64,000 nt of DNA, taken from NCBI GenBank assembly GCA_963971405.1, contig OZ020485.1, positions 5,084,001-5,148,000 of the forward strand, given 5' to 3'. A program made the position numbers and the translations under genes. Origin of the DNA: Psococerastis gibbosa. Lineage: Eukaryota; Arthropoda; Insecta; Psocodea; Psocidae. The notes beneath the pieces are model-generated. The model did no database searches, had not been told where the DNA came from, and saw only the letters and a list, made by a program, of their open reading frames with translations. Shown in pieces: positions 1-10,283 of this stretch (positions are counted from its first letter, which is position 1; each line of letters begins with the position of its first letter).

Positions 1-761
1 ACGATTGTGTGTTAACTTGGATAACACATCTAACTCGATAACACCAACACTGTGAAGACCCCTATTATATGCCGTGGCTATATAGCCTAGGTACCATATT
101 TCGCCATCCATACAAACTTCCTCAAGCGAATATCATAAAGCCAACACTTTGCCCTCCCCACCCTATTATTTATTAAGTCGTTATTTTATCTTATGGTTAC
201 AATGCGCATCAGAATTGAAAGAAATCACTGGAAAGGAAGGGATAAAGGTTGGATGGAGTCAGCAGTGAGATGAAAAATCGAGAAGTCTGCCAGCAGAATG
301 CACTGCTGAGCTTCCTCTATAAAGCTTTCTTGACTGATGCATAATGCATTGCACTGTATGCGCATATTGTTCTCAGATTACTTATAGGATCCTTGGTGGG
401 AGCGCTGGTCAAAAGGTGTCACAGATGGTGAGCTCTTTCAACATTATGGAAAAATGGTGTCGGTCACCAGAGAGCGTCACCATTTTATATACCATTATCA
501 TTATCGTCAAAATACCATTTAATATACAGCGTCTCAAAATTGTAATACCATCTACAAAGAGCGTTATGCAGACGTCACTGTGCTGGTTGCTTAATCGGAA
601 GAACAACTGCAGTTGTGATTAAATTAAATAAGTGTAGATGACAGAAATGCGGGCATCTTAATTAACGTTTAGAAGACGCAAGTGATGTCTGCCAGTATGA
701 GGGAAGAGACAAATCTGAATATTGTTCTCTATGGTGAGCCTGTAACACAATGTAAACAACC

Positions 762-830
762 AGACTCGAACATGCTTTCCTACATTTATCAATTGGTAGA
801 TAGATAATAATACGAGTAATTCCACAGTAA
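762..830 (+). repeat. Fragment of the ~850-bp poly-G repeat family (left end)
   Basis: The words 'ctcgaacatgctttcc' and 'gtagatagata...gagtaattcca' match the left end of the full copies at 27085, 43570 (inverted) and 46005. Only the left end is recognisable, so this is a diverged, truncated copy. Confidence 0.55.
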
Positions 831-1408
831 ATAAGTCACCTAGGTCCAAATTGTCATCTTCGATAAAAGAGGCATTGAAGAAGGAGTTGTAAAATATGGG
901 GAAGTTTTTCTTTTTCTTCCCCACTAAATGTTTTAATATTACTTGAGTTTCAGCTGAACCCTCTCTTTGCACAAATAACCTAGGCATCATTAAAAAAGAT
1001 AACCTAGATTCTCAGCAATGTGCTACTGACATTAATCGACCGCAAGTGAATGAAGTGCTTTGAACTCTTTTTAAAGAAAATTAAGATAGAAGAGCAGAAA
1101 CGAATAAAATCCATGCCCCAAAGCACAAAGGAAATCTGCCAAGATGTTCACAACAACGAAAAAGGAAAAGAAAGCCCTTCAACGGGGCAGGTGAAGAACG
1201 AGTTGGGCAAATATCCAAGAAATGGGCTACCATTGCAATATATACGACCAAGAGATTTCCCAACGTGTCCTGAAACGAAGATTAAAATGTTCGAGTCCTA
1301 ATAAACTTCTTCACTGAATCTTACGCTATAATACCTTTTCTGACCAGGTATACGGTGCTCAGATGAATTGCTATAAATCATTATCTGAAAGCTATTCCTA
1401 TAAACTAT

Positions 1409-1610
1409 ATGGATCTTCTTTTTTTTGAGGTCACAATCTTAACGATTAGTTGCCAGCAACTCCCTGCATATCATCCTCCAGCTCCCTCGGTACTGCGCCT
1501 TCCTCTTCAGTTCTTGGTACCTTCGAGCTCCTGCGTCCTTCTTCAGTTGATACTTCCACTAGCTGTGCCCTCAATGATGGTGTCTACCAGATTTTCTTGT
1601 CTTAATAAAT
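1409..1610. repeat. Dispersed repeat fragment (shared with 25140-25290)
   Basis: The order of words 'tcacaat-t-aacgatt-gttg-cagcaactc' then 'cctccagctc-ct-ggt-ctgc-cctt' recurs near 25150-25280. It is probably a LINE-derived remnant, but no reading frame survives and the family is not identified. Confidence 0.4.
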
Positions 1611-1998
1611 GCCCTACTCATTTTAACGTCTGCATTTTATATTACCCCGCACACATTCAGGTTAAGGGGGCCTACAAAATAATTTGTTACGCCAATCATT
1701 TTAGAAAAATATACGAATTGTTATTATTATTTAAATGATTTATATCGTATGATTTTAATGATACTGCCGATAATTAGTAGATAACCACCAAATTGGGGCA
1801 AAAGACACAAGAAGTGTTGTTAAATCTGTAGATGTATTCCAATAGATCGCTGTGTTGGTTAAGAGTTTAACTCGCTTTAACCAAGGCAGAAGTGCGTTTA
1901 GCTAACACGCTAGCGCCGGATAGCTGAGTTTTCGACGAATGTTAACTTAACTCAACTTAGCACACTTAGCTAGATTTAACTATTAGTATAATATACAT

Positions 1999-2001
<3 letters not shown>

Positions 2002-2031
<30 letters not shown>
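2002..2031. repeat. (TA)n microsatellite
   Basis: About 15 uninterrupted TA units are seen directly. Confidence 0.95.
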
Positions 2032-2032
<1 letters not shown>

Positions 2033-2331
2033 CTCCAGCGCCGTGAATAGGTACTCTCATTGTACTATTATTACTAATTAAATAAATAAATAACTATATA
2101 TATATTCACCATAAATTATTATTATTATTAGTGGCAAATTGTGTGTATCTCGGTTTCTTTATCATCTAACAGCTACTATACTAACCTACAAATTACTTAC
2201 AATACCTGGTGCTACCAACTAAATGAATCTAGATGAGTTAGGGTTAATAAATTGTAAGAGGGGTCTGAATCTAAGGCCTTATCTTCTTCTTTTTGAGGCT
2301 TTGGTACACTCAGCCCGACCCCATTAGATAT

Positions 2332-2501
2332 TGTAGGGTATGTAAGAGTGTCGTGCGCCACTGGATGTGGCGCATGCGCAGGACAGTCTCGGGTGTGTTG
2401 AAGCTTGGAATGGTTCTTCTTTTTGTAATGTTTCTTAAATCAAATAAATAAACTATGTAATCGGGGCGTATCGTGTATTTAATACAATTCATCTCCCTAT
2501 A
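2332..2501 (+). repeat. 5' LTR (170 bp)
   Basis: It matches 6969-7141 almost base for base. It contains a perfect 7-bp hairpin (GCGCCAC at 2355-2361 with GTGGCGC at 2367-2373, 5-nt loop) followed by a T-rich stretch, and an AATAAA poly(A) signal at about 2443-2448. The LTR is very short for the family. The ends TGTAGGG/CCCTATA are an imperfect inverted repeat, with final TA rather than CA. Confidence 0.93.
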
Positions 2502-2503
2502 TT

Positions 2504-2521
2504 TGGGGGCTCGTCCGGGAT
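2504..2521 (+). other. Primer-binding site, tRNA-Pro type
   Basis: TGGGGGCTCGTCCGGGAT is the complement of the 3' end of animal tRNA-Pro including CCA. It sits two bases downstream of the 5' LTR, where minus-strand priming begins. This is the same primer choice as in murine-leukaemia-type retroviruses; I know of it less often in arthropod Ty3/gypsy elements. Confidence 0.9.
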
Positions 2522-2710
2522 GTGTGGTGTATCGGGGAAGTGAATTGTGTGCTGTGGAGGCATCCAGGCATGTGAGTAGAACTTGTGACTGGGACGATAT
2601 AATGGCGCTGTCATGTTATAGCAGCAGGCAGAGTACGGTGGTTCGTGTAATAAGGGCGTAAGTTAGTTGCAGTGGCGTCTCCTATCATATTCTTCATCAA
2701 ATTTTTTTTA

Positions 2711-5700
2711 ATGATGGCGTGCCTGGGGGATGTAAGGAGTATTAAAAAAGCTGTTCTATACACAAAGACAAAGACTTTGAAGCAGTTTTTTGAATTCTTA
2801 TATAATGATCAAGCGTTTAATAAAGCTGAAATATTGGCGTTTTCTGGATTTGAATATGAGACACAACAGCTGCAGGACAAAAAGGCAGAGCTGCTTGAGA
2901 TGAAAAAGTGTGACCTTGTGGCTTTTTGCATTTTGTTGGGCATCAGTTTTGAAGGTAGGAAAGATGAGATAGCTGATCGGTTGATGGTACTTCTCAATAA
3001 TGTGGGTACATACGTTCCGGAGGATAAAGACGAAGACGATGAAGACGACGGTGATCATGAAGACGATGACCACGACAAAGACGAAGACGACGGTGATCAT
3101 GATGAAGACGATACTAAAGATGCAATTTCTGCCAATACAATTCCTAAAAGAGCTAACGAAGACGCGATACAGCTCCTCACCTCATTGGCTAGCCGTGTTG
3201 GCGTTTCATTCCATGACGTCCAAGATAGTATTCGCCTATTTGACGGTTCAGATAGGATTACCGTCGAAAGTTGGGTTGAAGAGTTTGAAGAAATGGCGAC
3301 TACTATGCATTGGGACTCACTTCAAACGTTTGTGTTTGCTAAAAAATCATTAAGAGGCGTCGCCAAGCTATTCATTGAGAGTGAACGAGGTATAAAAACG
3401 TGGCCTCAACTGAAAAGAATTCTGTTAATGGAGGTTAAAACGCACACGAGCAGTATGCGCCTCCATGAGTGTATGAAAGAGCGAAAAAAGCAAAAATCGG
3501 AATCAGCCGTTGAGTATTTTCTGGAGATGAAGAAAATTGCAAAGTCGGGGTCACTCCATGATGGTGATTTAATGCAATATGTGATCGATGGCATGACGGA
3601 CGATTATGGTGGTAAGGTGATGTTATACGGCGCTAAGACGCTCACTTCGTTTCGTGACAAGCTGAAAGACTATGATATTTTGGCTACGAAAAGCCGAAAG
3701 GTGGTGAAACCTCCGGATGTTAAACCTGTGAAGAGGCGGGAAGACAGTCACGTCAACAAGAATGGGGAAAGACCCGAGCATTGTTTTAATTGTGGCAATA
3801 AGGGTCATAAATCGACGGAATGTCCGTACAAGGCTGATGGTCCTAAATGTTTTAAATGTAATTCTTTTGGACACATGGCCAAATATTGTCCACAGACAGT
3901 ACTGGAGTCTGCCATATGCAGTCGACCGGACGAGAGTGGCATGTGTAAAGAAGTTCTCGTGGAAGGCATACCAATTGTTGCGCTCATCGATACCGGCAGT
4001 CAACTGACCCTTTTAAAAGAAAGTCAGCATGTTCTAATGGGGAACCCAGAGTTAAAGGCATCGGATGTTCAAGTACTTGGAATTGGCCATACCCTTGTCA
4101 GGTCCATGGGCTTTATGGACACTAAAGTAAGCATAGATGGTGCTACTTTCCGGACGAAGATTCATGTCTTGCCCAATGACGCATTACGAAGACCTATGAT
4201 AGTTGGACGTGATGTCACTGATCAAACCGTTATGAACATTGATCATGGAAGGGTTACTATTGCGCAGAATACCATTTCAAATGGCTCAGACAACTGCGAC
4301 GATATGTTTGGGTGCTTTAATGTGGAGGAAGTACCCGGACCTTCAGTTAGTTTGGTATCGAATGACCAGTTTCGCGCTGAGGCTCTCCACATGATGCATA
4401 ATTACGTGCCTCAGAAAAATAAAGACTGTCCTATTAAGATGCGTGTTGTAGTTAAAGATGAGACACCTGTCTACTGTGCTCCAAGAAGACTGTCTTTCAA
4501 AGATCGTGACATCGTTGATGCTCAGGTGGAGGTGTGGTTAAAAGATGGCATTGTTCAACCAAGTGTGTCAGAATATGCTAGTCCTGTTGTCGTTGTACGG
4601 AAGAAAGACGGATCTCCGAGGGTCTGTGTCGATTTTCGTAATTTCAACAAAAAGGTATTCCGTGATCGTTTTCCACTGCCGGTAATGGAAGACCAGCTGG
4701 ATCGTTTAGTGGGCGCTAAGGTGTTCACCACTTTGGACCTTAAGAACGGGTTTTTTCACGTACCTGTTGAGGCGGACAGCCGTAAATATTTGGCATTTGT
4801 TACGCACAAGGGACATTGGGAATTTTTGAGGGCTCCCTTTGGGTACTGCAATTCACCGCCAGTGTTCCAACGCTTTGTGAACACAGTGTTTCGACAGCTC
4901 ATTATTAGTGGTGATATCATTACATACTTGGATGATTTAATTCTTCCCTCAACAACTTATAAGGATTGTATGAATAAACTGCAAACTGTCCTAGACACAG
5001 CTTCTCTGTATGGCCTTGAGTTTAATTTAAAGAAATGTAGACTGTTGGAAAGTGAAGTTGAGTTTCTGGGACATCGAATTCGAGAAGGACAAATCTTCCC
5101 GTCAGAGGAAAAGACGCTTGCCGTGAAGCAATTTCCTGAACCCAAAACACAAAAAGCCCTCCAATCATTTATAGGTTTAACGTCGTATTTCCGTAAATTT
5201 GTGAAAGACTATGCGCGTATTGCAAAGCCACTCACCGACTTATTGCGAATCGACAATAGTAAAGTGACTTTTGGGCAAGAAGAGAAGATCAGTTTTGAGA
5301 CTTTAAAGTGCGTGTTGTCGAAAGAACCAGTGCTTTGTATTTACGATCCTAAGTTGGAAACAGAGTTGCATACCGACGCATCTCAAGATGGATTTGGTGC
5401 CCTGATGCTTCAGCGACAAATGGCTGATAACGCCTTTCACCCTGTTTATTATTACAGTCGCAAAACTTCGCCTGCTCAAAGGAAGTACACGAGCTACGAA
5501 CTCGAGATCCTGGCAGTGATTGAAGCAGTGAAGAAATTTCGGGGTTACCTGCATGGTATTCATTTTACTATTGTGACAGATTGCGATGCCTTTAAGAAAA
5601 CGATGGACAAGAAGGATCTGTCAGCACGAGTGGCCCGTTGGGCTTTGCTACTACAGGATTTCGACTGTGTGGTGGTGCACCGCGCTGGAAAGCGACTGTC

Positions 5701-6973
5701 CCATGTGGATGCATTAAGTCGTTACCCTTCTGCAATGAATGTTGAGGATGGAATCGGACCTCAAATCGAGCAGTGCCAATCTGAGGACGACGACCTTCAA
5801 AGAATTAAGACTCTCTTGTCACATGGTCCTCACGAGGACTTTCTACTTAGGAACAACATTCTGTATAAATTTGTTGACGGTACAGAACTGCTGGTGGTTC
5901 CCAAAAATCTGCAGACAGAAGTCATCAAGAGAGCTCATGAAAATGGCCATTTTGGCTTAAGAAAAACTGAGGAACAAATCAAACAGATGTACTACATACC
6001 AAAGTTGCCCGAGAAAATTACTAATATTCTGAGAAACTGTGTGCTGTGTATTTTGAAGAATCGAAAAGAAGGAAAAAAAGAAGGATTTCTGAGCCCGATA
6101 AATAAGGGAGACACCCCGTTGGACACGTACCATGTCGACCACTTGGGTCCACTGGAATCCACGCATAAGAGGTATAAGCACATCTTGGTCGTCGTCGATG
6201 CTTTTACCAAGTATGTATGGCTGTATCCTACTAAATCCACATCGACCGCTGAAGTCCTTGACAAGCTCAACTTACAGAAGTCGTTATTCTCAAATCCACG
6301 CCGCATTATCAGTGATGGCGGTACGGCTTTCACGTCAAAGGAGTTTGCAGAGTACTGCACGGACAACCAAATCCAGCATGTATTGATAACTACGGGACTA
6401 CCCAGAGCAAATGGTCAAGTTGAACGTGTCAATAGGTCACTGATTCCAGTTTTGGCGAAGCTCTCCCACGATGATCCTACTAAGTGGTATCGTTTTGTAC
6501 CCCAGGTTCAGCTGAGTCTTAACTCTACGTCGCATCGAAGCACAGGATTTTCACATTTACAACTTTTGCTGGGAGTCCCTCCAAGGACGCTGCCCGATCA
6601 AAACGTCCTTGATCTGCTACAATACGAGCACGAGACCGATTTTATGAATAGACGAGCAGACCTACATAGTTTGGCAAAACACCAAATCCAGGTGGTGGCT
6701 AATGAAAACCAGAGGACCTACAATCTGCGACGGAAACCACCTTCTGTTTATAAAGTTGGCGACTTCGTCTCGGTCAAGCGGACCCAGTTTGGGCCTGGCC
6801 TCAAACTTAAATCAAAGTTCTTGGGTCCATATCGCATTTGTTCAGTTCTTAACGGACAATTTCAAGTCGAGAAGATTGCTGGGGAGGGTCCCCTTTTGAC
6901 GACGACGACTGTTGAATTCCTCAAGCATTGGCCCACATCCGGGGGGGATGTGGCGCAGGATGGCCGAGTGTAG
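2711..6973 (+). CDS. gag-pol: Gag-Pol polyprotein of Ty3/gypsy retrotransposon
   Basis: This single 1420-codon frame encodes the capsid, protease, RT/RNase H and integrase. I start it at the ATG pair at 2711/2714; the frame opens upstream at a GTG (2672), but homology to DEK begins right after the ATGs. In order it holds: DEK/SAP-like domain, about residues 5-97; Asp/Glu-rich tract, about 105-136; Gag capsid region; two CCHC knuckles (CFNCGNKGHKSTEC at ~357, CFKCNSFGHMAKYC at ~379); aspartic protease DTGS at ~427; RT with YLDD at ~739; RNase H (HTDAS at ~885, SHVDALS); integrase with HHCC zinc site, catalytic Asp1143, Asp1202 and Glu1238 (35 residues between the last two); and a GPY/F motif (FLGPYRI). 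Gag and Pol share one frame, so no frameshift is needed. All catalytic residues are intact. The stop codon (6971-6973) lies inside the 3' LTR. Confidence 0.95.
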   Translation: MMACLGDVRSIKKAVLYTKTKTLKQFFEFLYNDQAFNKAEILAFSGFEYETQQLQDKKAELLEMKKCDLVAFCILLGISFEGRKDEIADRLMVLLNNVGTYVPEDKDEDDEDDGDHEDDDHDKDEDDGDHDEDDTKDAISANTIPKRANEDAIQLLTSLASRVGVSFHDVQDSIRLFDGSDRITVESWVEEFEEMATTMHWDSLQTFVFAKKSLRGVAKLFIESERGIKTWPQLKRILLMEVKTHTSSMRLHECMKERKKQKSESAVEYFLEMKKIAKSGSLHDGDLMQYVIDGMTDDYGGKVMLYGAKTLTSFRDKLKDYDILATKSRKVVKPPDVKPVKRREDSHVNKNGERPEHCFNCGNKGHKSTECPYKADGPKCFKCNSFGHMAKYCPQTVLESAICSRPDESGMCKEVLVEGIPIVALIDTGSQLTLLKESQHVLMGNPELKASDVQVLGIGHTLVRSMGFMDTKVSIDGATFRTKIHVLPNDALRRPMIVGRDVTDQTVMNIDHGRVTIAQNTISNGSDNCDDMFGCFNVEEVPGPSVSLVSNDQFRAEALHMMHNYVPQKNKDCPIKMRVVVKDETPVYCAPRRLSFKDRDIVDAQVEVWLKDGIVQPSVSEYASPVVVVRKKDGSPRVCVDFRNFNKKVFRDRFPLPVMEDQLDRLVGAKVFTTLDLKNGFFHVPVEADSRKYLAFVTHKGHWEFLRAPFGYCNSPPVFQRFVNTVFRQLIISGDIITYLDDLILPSTTYKDCMNKLQTVLDTASLYGLEFNLKKCRLLESEVEFLGHRIREGQIFPSEEKTLAVKQFPEPKTQKALQSFIGLTSYFRKFVKDYARIAKPLTDLLRIDNSKVTFGQEEKISFETLKCVLSKEPVLCIYDPKLETELHTDASQDGFGALMLQRQMADNAFHPVYYYSRKTSPAQRKYTSYELEILAVIEAVKKFRGYLHGIHFTIVTDCDAFKKTMDKKDLSARVARWALLLQDFDCVVVHRAGKRLSHVDALSRYPSAMNVEDGIGPQIEQCQSEDDDLQRIKTLLSHGPHEDFLLRNNILYKFVDGTELLVVPKNLQTEVIKRAHENGHFGLRKTEEQIKQMYYIPKLPEKITNILRNCVLCILKNRKEGKKEGFLSPINKGDTPLDTYHVDHLGPLESTHKRYKHILVVVDAFTKYVWLYPTKSTSTAEVLDKLNLQKSLFSNPRRIISDGGTAFTSKEFAEYCTDNQIQHVLITTGLPRANGQVERVNRSLIPVLAKLSHDDPTKWYRFVPQVQLSLNSTSHRSTGFSHLQLLLGVPPRTLPDQNVLDLLQYEHETDFMNRRADLHSLAKHQIQVVANENQRTYNLRRKPPSVYKVGDFVSVKRTQFGPGLKLKSKFLGPYRICSVLNGQFQVEKIAGEGPLLTTTTVEFLKHWPTSGGDVAQDGRV
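2717..3010 (+). other. DEK-like (SAP-containing) domain at the Gag N-terminus
   Basis: The encoded segment shows, in the same order and spacing as the N-terminal DNA-binding domain of DEK, an LGDV start, a Lys/Leu-rich helix ending in FLYN, the FSGFEYE motif, a KKAELLEMKK helix, and a SAP box (LGISFEGRKDEIADRLM). From memory, human DEK has LGDI, LLYN, FSGFPFE and a SAP box with SG...ELVKRI at matching places. DEK binds chromatin and structured DNA. In a Gag this could tether particles or integration complexes to chromatin, which is inference. An acidic stretch follows, as acidic tracts also occur in DEK. Confidence 0.75.
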
Positions 6974-7141
6974 GGTATGTAAGAGTGTCGTGCGCCACTG
7001 GATGTGGCGCATGCGCAGGACAGTCTCGGGTGTGTTGAAGCTTGGAATGGTTCTTCTTTTTGTAATGTTTCTTAAATCAAATAAATGTTTAACTATGTAA
7101 TCGGGGCGTATCGTGTATTTAATACAACTCATCTCCCTATA
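6969..7141 (+). repeat. 3' LTR (173 bp)
   Basis: It is the same sequence as 2332-2501 apart from a 3-nt indel after ATAAAT and about two substitutions. A clear polypurine tract is not present immediately upstream; the nearest purine run is the G7A at 6941-6948, about 20 bases away. Confidence 0.93.
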
Positions 7142-7169
7142 ATATTAAAAAAGTTTAAAGAAGTTTTAA

Positions 7170-7618
7170 GCTGGCTATGCACGAGGGCTCCAAACGGACT
7201 CGCGCCAAGTCAAATGGCGCGTCCTGTTCCATTTGGCGTTAGCGCCATTTAGAGGGATCATCACGACTACGCTGAACCAGTCGCTCCAAATCTTTCAAAT
7301 TGTACAGTGTGACGATACGGAAGAGGTGGTACTTTCACACTGTACAATTTTAAAGATTTAGAGCGTCCTGTTCCATTTGGCGTTAGCGCCATTTAGAGGG
7401 GTCATCACGACTACTCTGAACCAGTCGCTCCAAATCTTTCATATTGTACAGTGTGACGATATGGAAGAGGTACTTTTACACTGTACAATTTGAAAGATTT
7501 GGAGCGACTGGTTCAGCGTAGTCGTGATGACTTCTCTAAATGGCGCTAACGCCAAATGGAACAGGGCGCGCCATTTGGCTTGGCGCGAGTCCGTTTGGAG
7601 CCCTCGTGATTGGCCAGT
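7170..7618. mobile_element. Foldback MITE with TTAA target duplications (piggyBac-like)
   Basis: The left end GCTGGCTATGCACGAGGGCT is mirrored by the right end (reverse complement ACTGGCCAATCACGAGGGCT). TTAA lies outside each end (7166-7169, 7619-7622), as piggyBac transposases produce. The arms run for well over 100 bp. The left arm is tandemly duplicated with a period of 144 bp (7219 and 7363 onward), and each copy holds its own inner hairpin. There is no coding capacity. Assignment to piggyBac rests on TTAA only. Confidence 0.75.
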
Positions 7619-7622
7619 TTAA

Positions 7623-8766
7623 GAGATCTTGTCACGACGAATTTATGGGTATGTATGGTGTGTAAATAGTCTGTTAGTTTTAATTTTTGAATATTGTACT
7701 TTTTTTCAGATAAATTTGTAATTTTATATAACGTTGTAGTACTATATTTATTCTGGGTTAATTGTAGGACCTACCGGTCCGAAATTCGTCCATACGGAAA
7801 ATAAAGACAATTTTCTTTCTTCCTTTTTTTTTTGAAATGCCAAAAATTCTCCCAAATGGAAAATATCTAGCAATTTTCTTTTTACCCACATCTTTCTTTC
7901 AACTAGGGTAGCTCGAGGTCGAGGAAACCCAAACGGACTGCTAAAGATATTCTGCAACGAATATGTTTGCTCTTTAATGCTAATAGTTTACATACACCGT
8001 AGTAAGTTTTAAGGGTTTCAAAGGAATTTTCTGCAAATATTATAGCAGCAGAAACCCGGCATATTTCCCCCCCCCCCCTGAAATTGCATTCTTGGAAAAT
8101 CCAATATGGCAAGTGGAAGTTACGCTATCAAAAGGTAAAGAAAATACGTAACTGCCCACCGGCTTCCCATACAACCCTCCCCTAACTTTCCCGAACCTTA
8201 TTACTTTCAAAGCAACGCCAATGGCATTTTCATTTGATATAACAAAATAGAACCAATAAGCCCTAAGGCATAATACATTTACCAATAAAAATTGCCTCTT
8301 AAAAGTCGGATAAGGGCAAAAGATAATAAGTGGTTACGCGGTATTGGCTTGGCAGATAATAATGGGCTGGATATTAATATTTTACGTTGTCCGGAAAATA
8401 ATTTTATATCAGAAGCGATAAAACAAAAAATAAGGAAACCGCGCTCGTAGAAATCTAATTTTGAAGCATCGATCCTCGGTCCAACTCAAATTATAAGTTT
8501 GGGAGTAATGGGTTATTGATGAAGTTGTTGCACTCCCTTGGGTTGGAGTTGTACACGTACTAGACTCACGTAGTCTACTTTATCATCTCGCCTTGGATTT
8601 GTTATAGCTCCCTTCTCTATTGCCAAACTTGTATAAATATTTCAGGCCAGTGGCAGGGAGCTTAAACGATATTTTACGTCTAATAAATTGTATGTTTCAG
8701 TGTTATTCTCGAGTTTGAAAATACAGCCGACGAGTACCTTATTAAATATAGAGATAGCCCTTTTGT
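7623..8766. other. Gene-free stretch
   Basis: No gene is supported. A C homopolymer lies at about 8067-8078. The segment near 7785-7830 ('ggaaaataaagacaattttctttcttcc') is related to 36085-36115, so it is part of a dispersed repeat. Confidence 0.5.
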
Positions 8767-9454
8767 CAGTGGCGGCTCGTCCATTAGGGCACTGGGGCTA
8801 CAGCCCTCCCATAATTTTACAGGCAAACAAAGCAATTTCCTTTTAATAATAATAATAATAAAATAATAATATACTATTCTGAAGAAAAATGCAACTGCTA
8901 CAATTCGGCTATGCTATGTGCGTGCTCTGGGCAACTTGGGGCAATTTTCAATTTATCCCCGGGTCGCCATGGCAACCGAGTCAGGCAAAAGTTAAGAAGA
9001 TCGTTCGCACCATTGAAAAGGTGTACACAACTTTTCTCTTATGGACCTTGCAATGCAATTCATGCCATATGCATTTATACATGGGTAGCGGGGCAGCGCC
9101 CCAAAAATGACTTTAAATGTTTCGTATTAATAATATCGTTGAATATTGGTATTTTTTTTAAATCATAATTATAAGAGTTATTTTTGAGAAGAGTTTCACT
9201 ATTTTGTCATGACTGATGATTATTATAAAATTTTTCAAAGAAGAATTTTTGACTAGGGAAGTCAGGTTCTGCCCAACGGCCAGGCAGGGTAATGTAAACA
9301 AATATTACAAAAATGTAAACAGCGAGTGATAGACTTGTTTGCCACATCGAAATGCCGAAGAATCTATTTGATAATCAAGTAATGGTAAGTTATATGCTAT
9401 TACTTTATTACAATTCGTTGCCCCACCATTTTGATACACCACGAGCCGCCACTG
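8767..9454. mobile_element. Non-autonomous hAT element
   Basis: The termini CAGTGGCGGCTCGT and ACGAGCCGCCACTG are perfect inverted repeats. The flanks CCTTTTGT (8759-8766) and CCATTTGT (9455-9462) agree at 7 of 8 positions, the 8-bp target duplication typical of hAT. The interior (688 bp) has no transposase frame. It includes the word 'gcagcgcccc', typical of 'ggcagcgccccaaa' hAT MITEs. Confidence 0.85.
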
Positions 9455-9602
9455 CCATTTGTAAATGACTACGTATTTTGATACGTAACATGAATGTTGA
9501 CGTGACAACGTCTAATAAAGCGCCTGCTGGAATACTAGGTGCATCTACGAATAAATGAAGCGCGGGTCGCTAACACGGGTCGCTAACGCTGGTCAGTAAC
9601 GC

Positions 9603-10283
9603 TGGTTTAAAGCAACTTTTTGGGCAGATGTAGAAGGTCCATCTCCATTTAAATTATACCCATGTCTTCGTCTATTCTTCCTCTTTCAGGCCATGCTATA
9701 TTTGTTGTAATGGGGCAAGGGGTTCGACTTTAGGGGTGTGAAACGTGAGGAGGTGCGCCCAAATCTGGCCCAAATTTGCCGATTTTAATCGAAAATAGAC
9801 CTTTTTCGACCGCGTTTTAAGGGGTGTCAATATAAATTTGACAAATTCAAACTATTTTAGTTCTTTTTCACTTTTCTTACTCTTTCCAGACATATATTCA
9901 GTTTTACTATCCGTCCCTTCATTCAGGGTCAGGTGAGTGTATAAGCCATTGGTGTTTCGGCGGAAAACAGGTTCAAAGGGTACTTTTGAAATTACATGCA
10001 TAGAGTAAAGAAATTCCACAGCCTGCAATTTTCAACTGAAATTAATTCATAATATTTCATTATAAGCAGTATGAATTAAGGTTTCAAACGAGTACAAATA
10101 CAATTTTTCAAATTCACCCCTTCACCCCTTAAACACGAGTAGAACACAAAATGACGGATTTCCAGCAATCCCATTTGAATTGCATGGGCGGGTTTGAAGC
10201 AATTTTTTGGGCTGGTGTGGAAGGCCTATCTTGATTTAAATTATACCCATGTCTTCGTCTATTCTTCTGCTATATTTGTGGTG
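9603..10283. repeat. Pair of direct repeats about 590 bp apart
   Basis: The block with 'aaattatacccatgtcttcg' occurs at 9603-9709 and again at 10190-10283, preceded in both by a 'gcaa-tttttgggc' word. Between them is unrecognised sequence with no gene. Shorter repeats of 'gggtcgctaac' occur just upstream at 9564-9600. Confidence 0.6.

Larger units (their letters stand above)
1..2331. other. Gene-free flank of the LTR element
   Basis: I see no supported gene here. The open frames are short, lack family motifs and have no convincing splice context. The stretch holds small pieces of dispersed repeats (listed separately) and a dinucleotide run. The last bases before 2332 supply the left target duplication of the LTR element. 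Confidence 0.6.
2332..7141 (+). mobile_element. Intact Ty3/gypsy-type LTR retrotransposon with DEK-like Gag head
   Basis: The element is 4.8 kb with near-identical terminal repeats that start TGTAGGG and end CCCTATA. ATAT flanks both sides (2328-2331 and 7142-7145), a plausible 4-bp target duplication, though low in complexity. A primer-binding site lies two bases after the 5' LTR, and a single Gag-Pol frame fills the interior and stops inside the first bases of the 3' LTR. The two LTRs differ by about two substitutions and a 3-nt indel, so insertion is recent and the element may still be competent. Pol order is PR-RT-RH-IN, which defines Ty3/gypsy (Metaviridae). There is no env frame. Confidence 0.95.

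Noticed and set aside
658..990. 110-aa minus-strand frame as a gene
   Set aside because: It overlaps a fragment of the ~850-bp repeat and shows no motif or splice context.
2672..2710. GTG start of the Gag-Pol frame
   Set aside because: Eukaryotic initiation at GTG is unlikely, the upstream 13 codons are hydrophobic without homology, and DEK similarity begins after the ATG pair at 2711/2714.
2798..3100. 100-aa minus-strand frame opposite gag
   Set aside because: It is a shadow of the acidic tract of Gag (low-complexity Val/Ile-rich translation).
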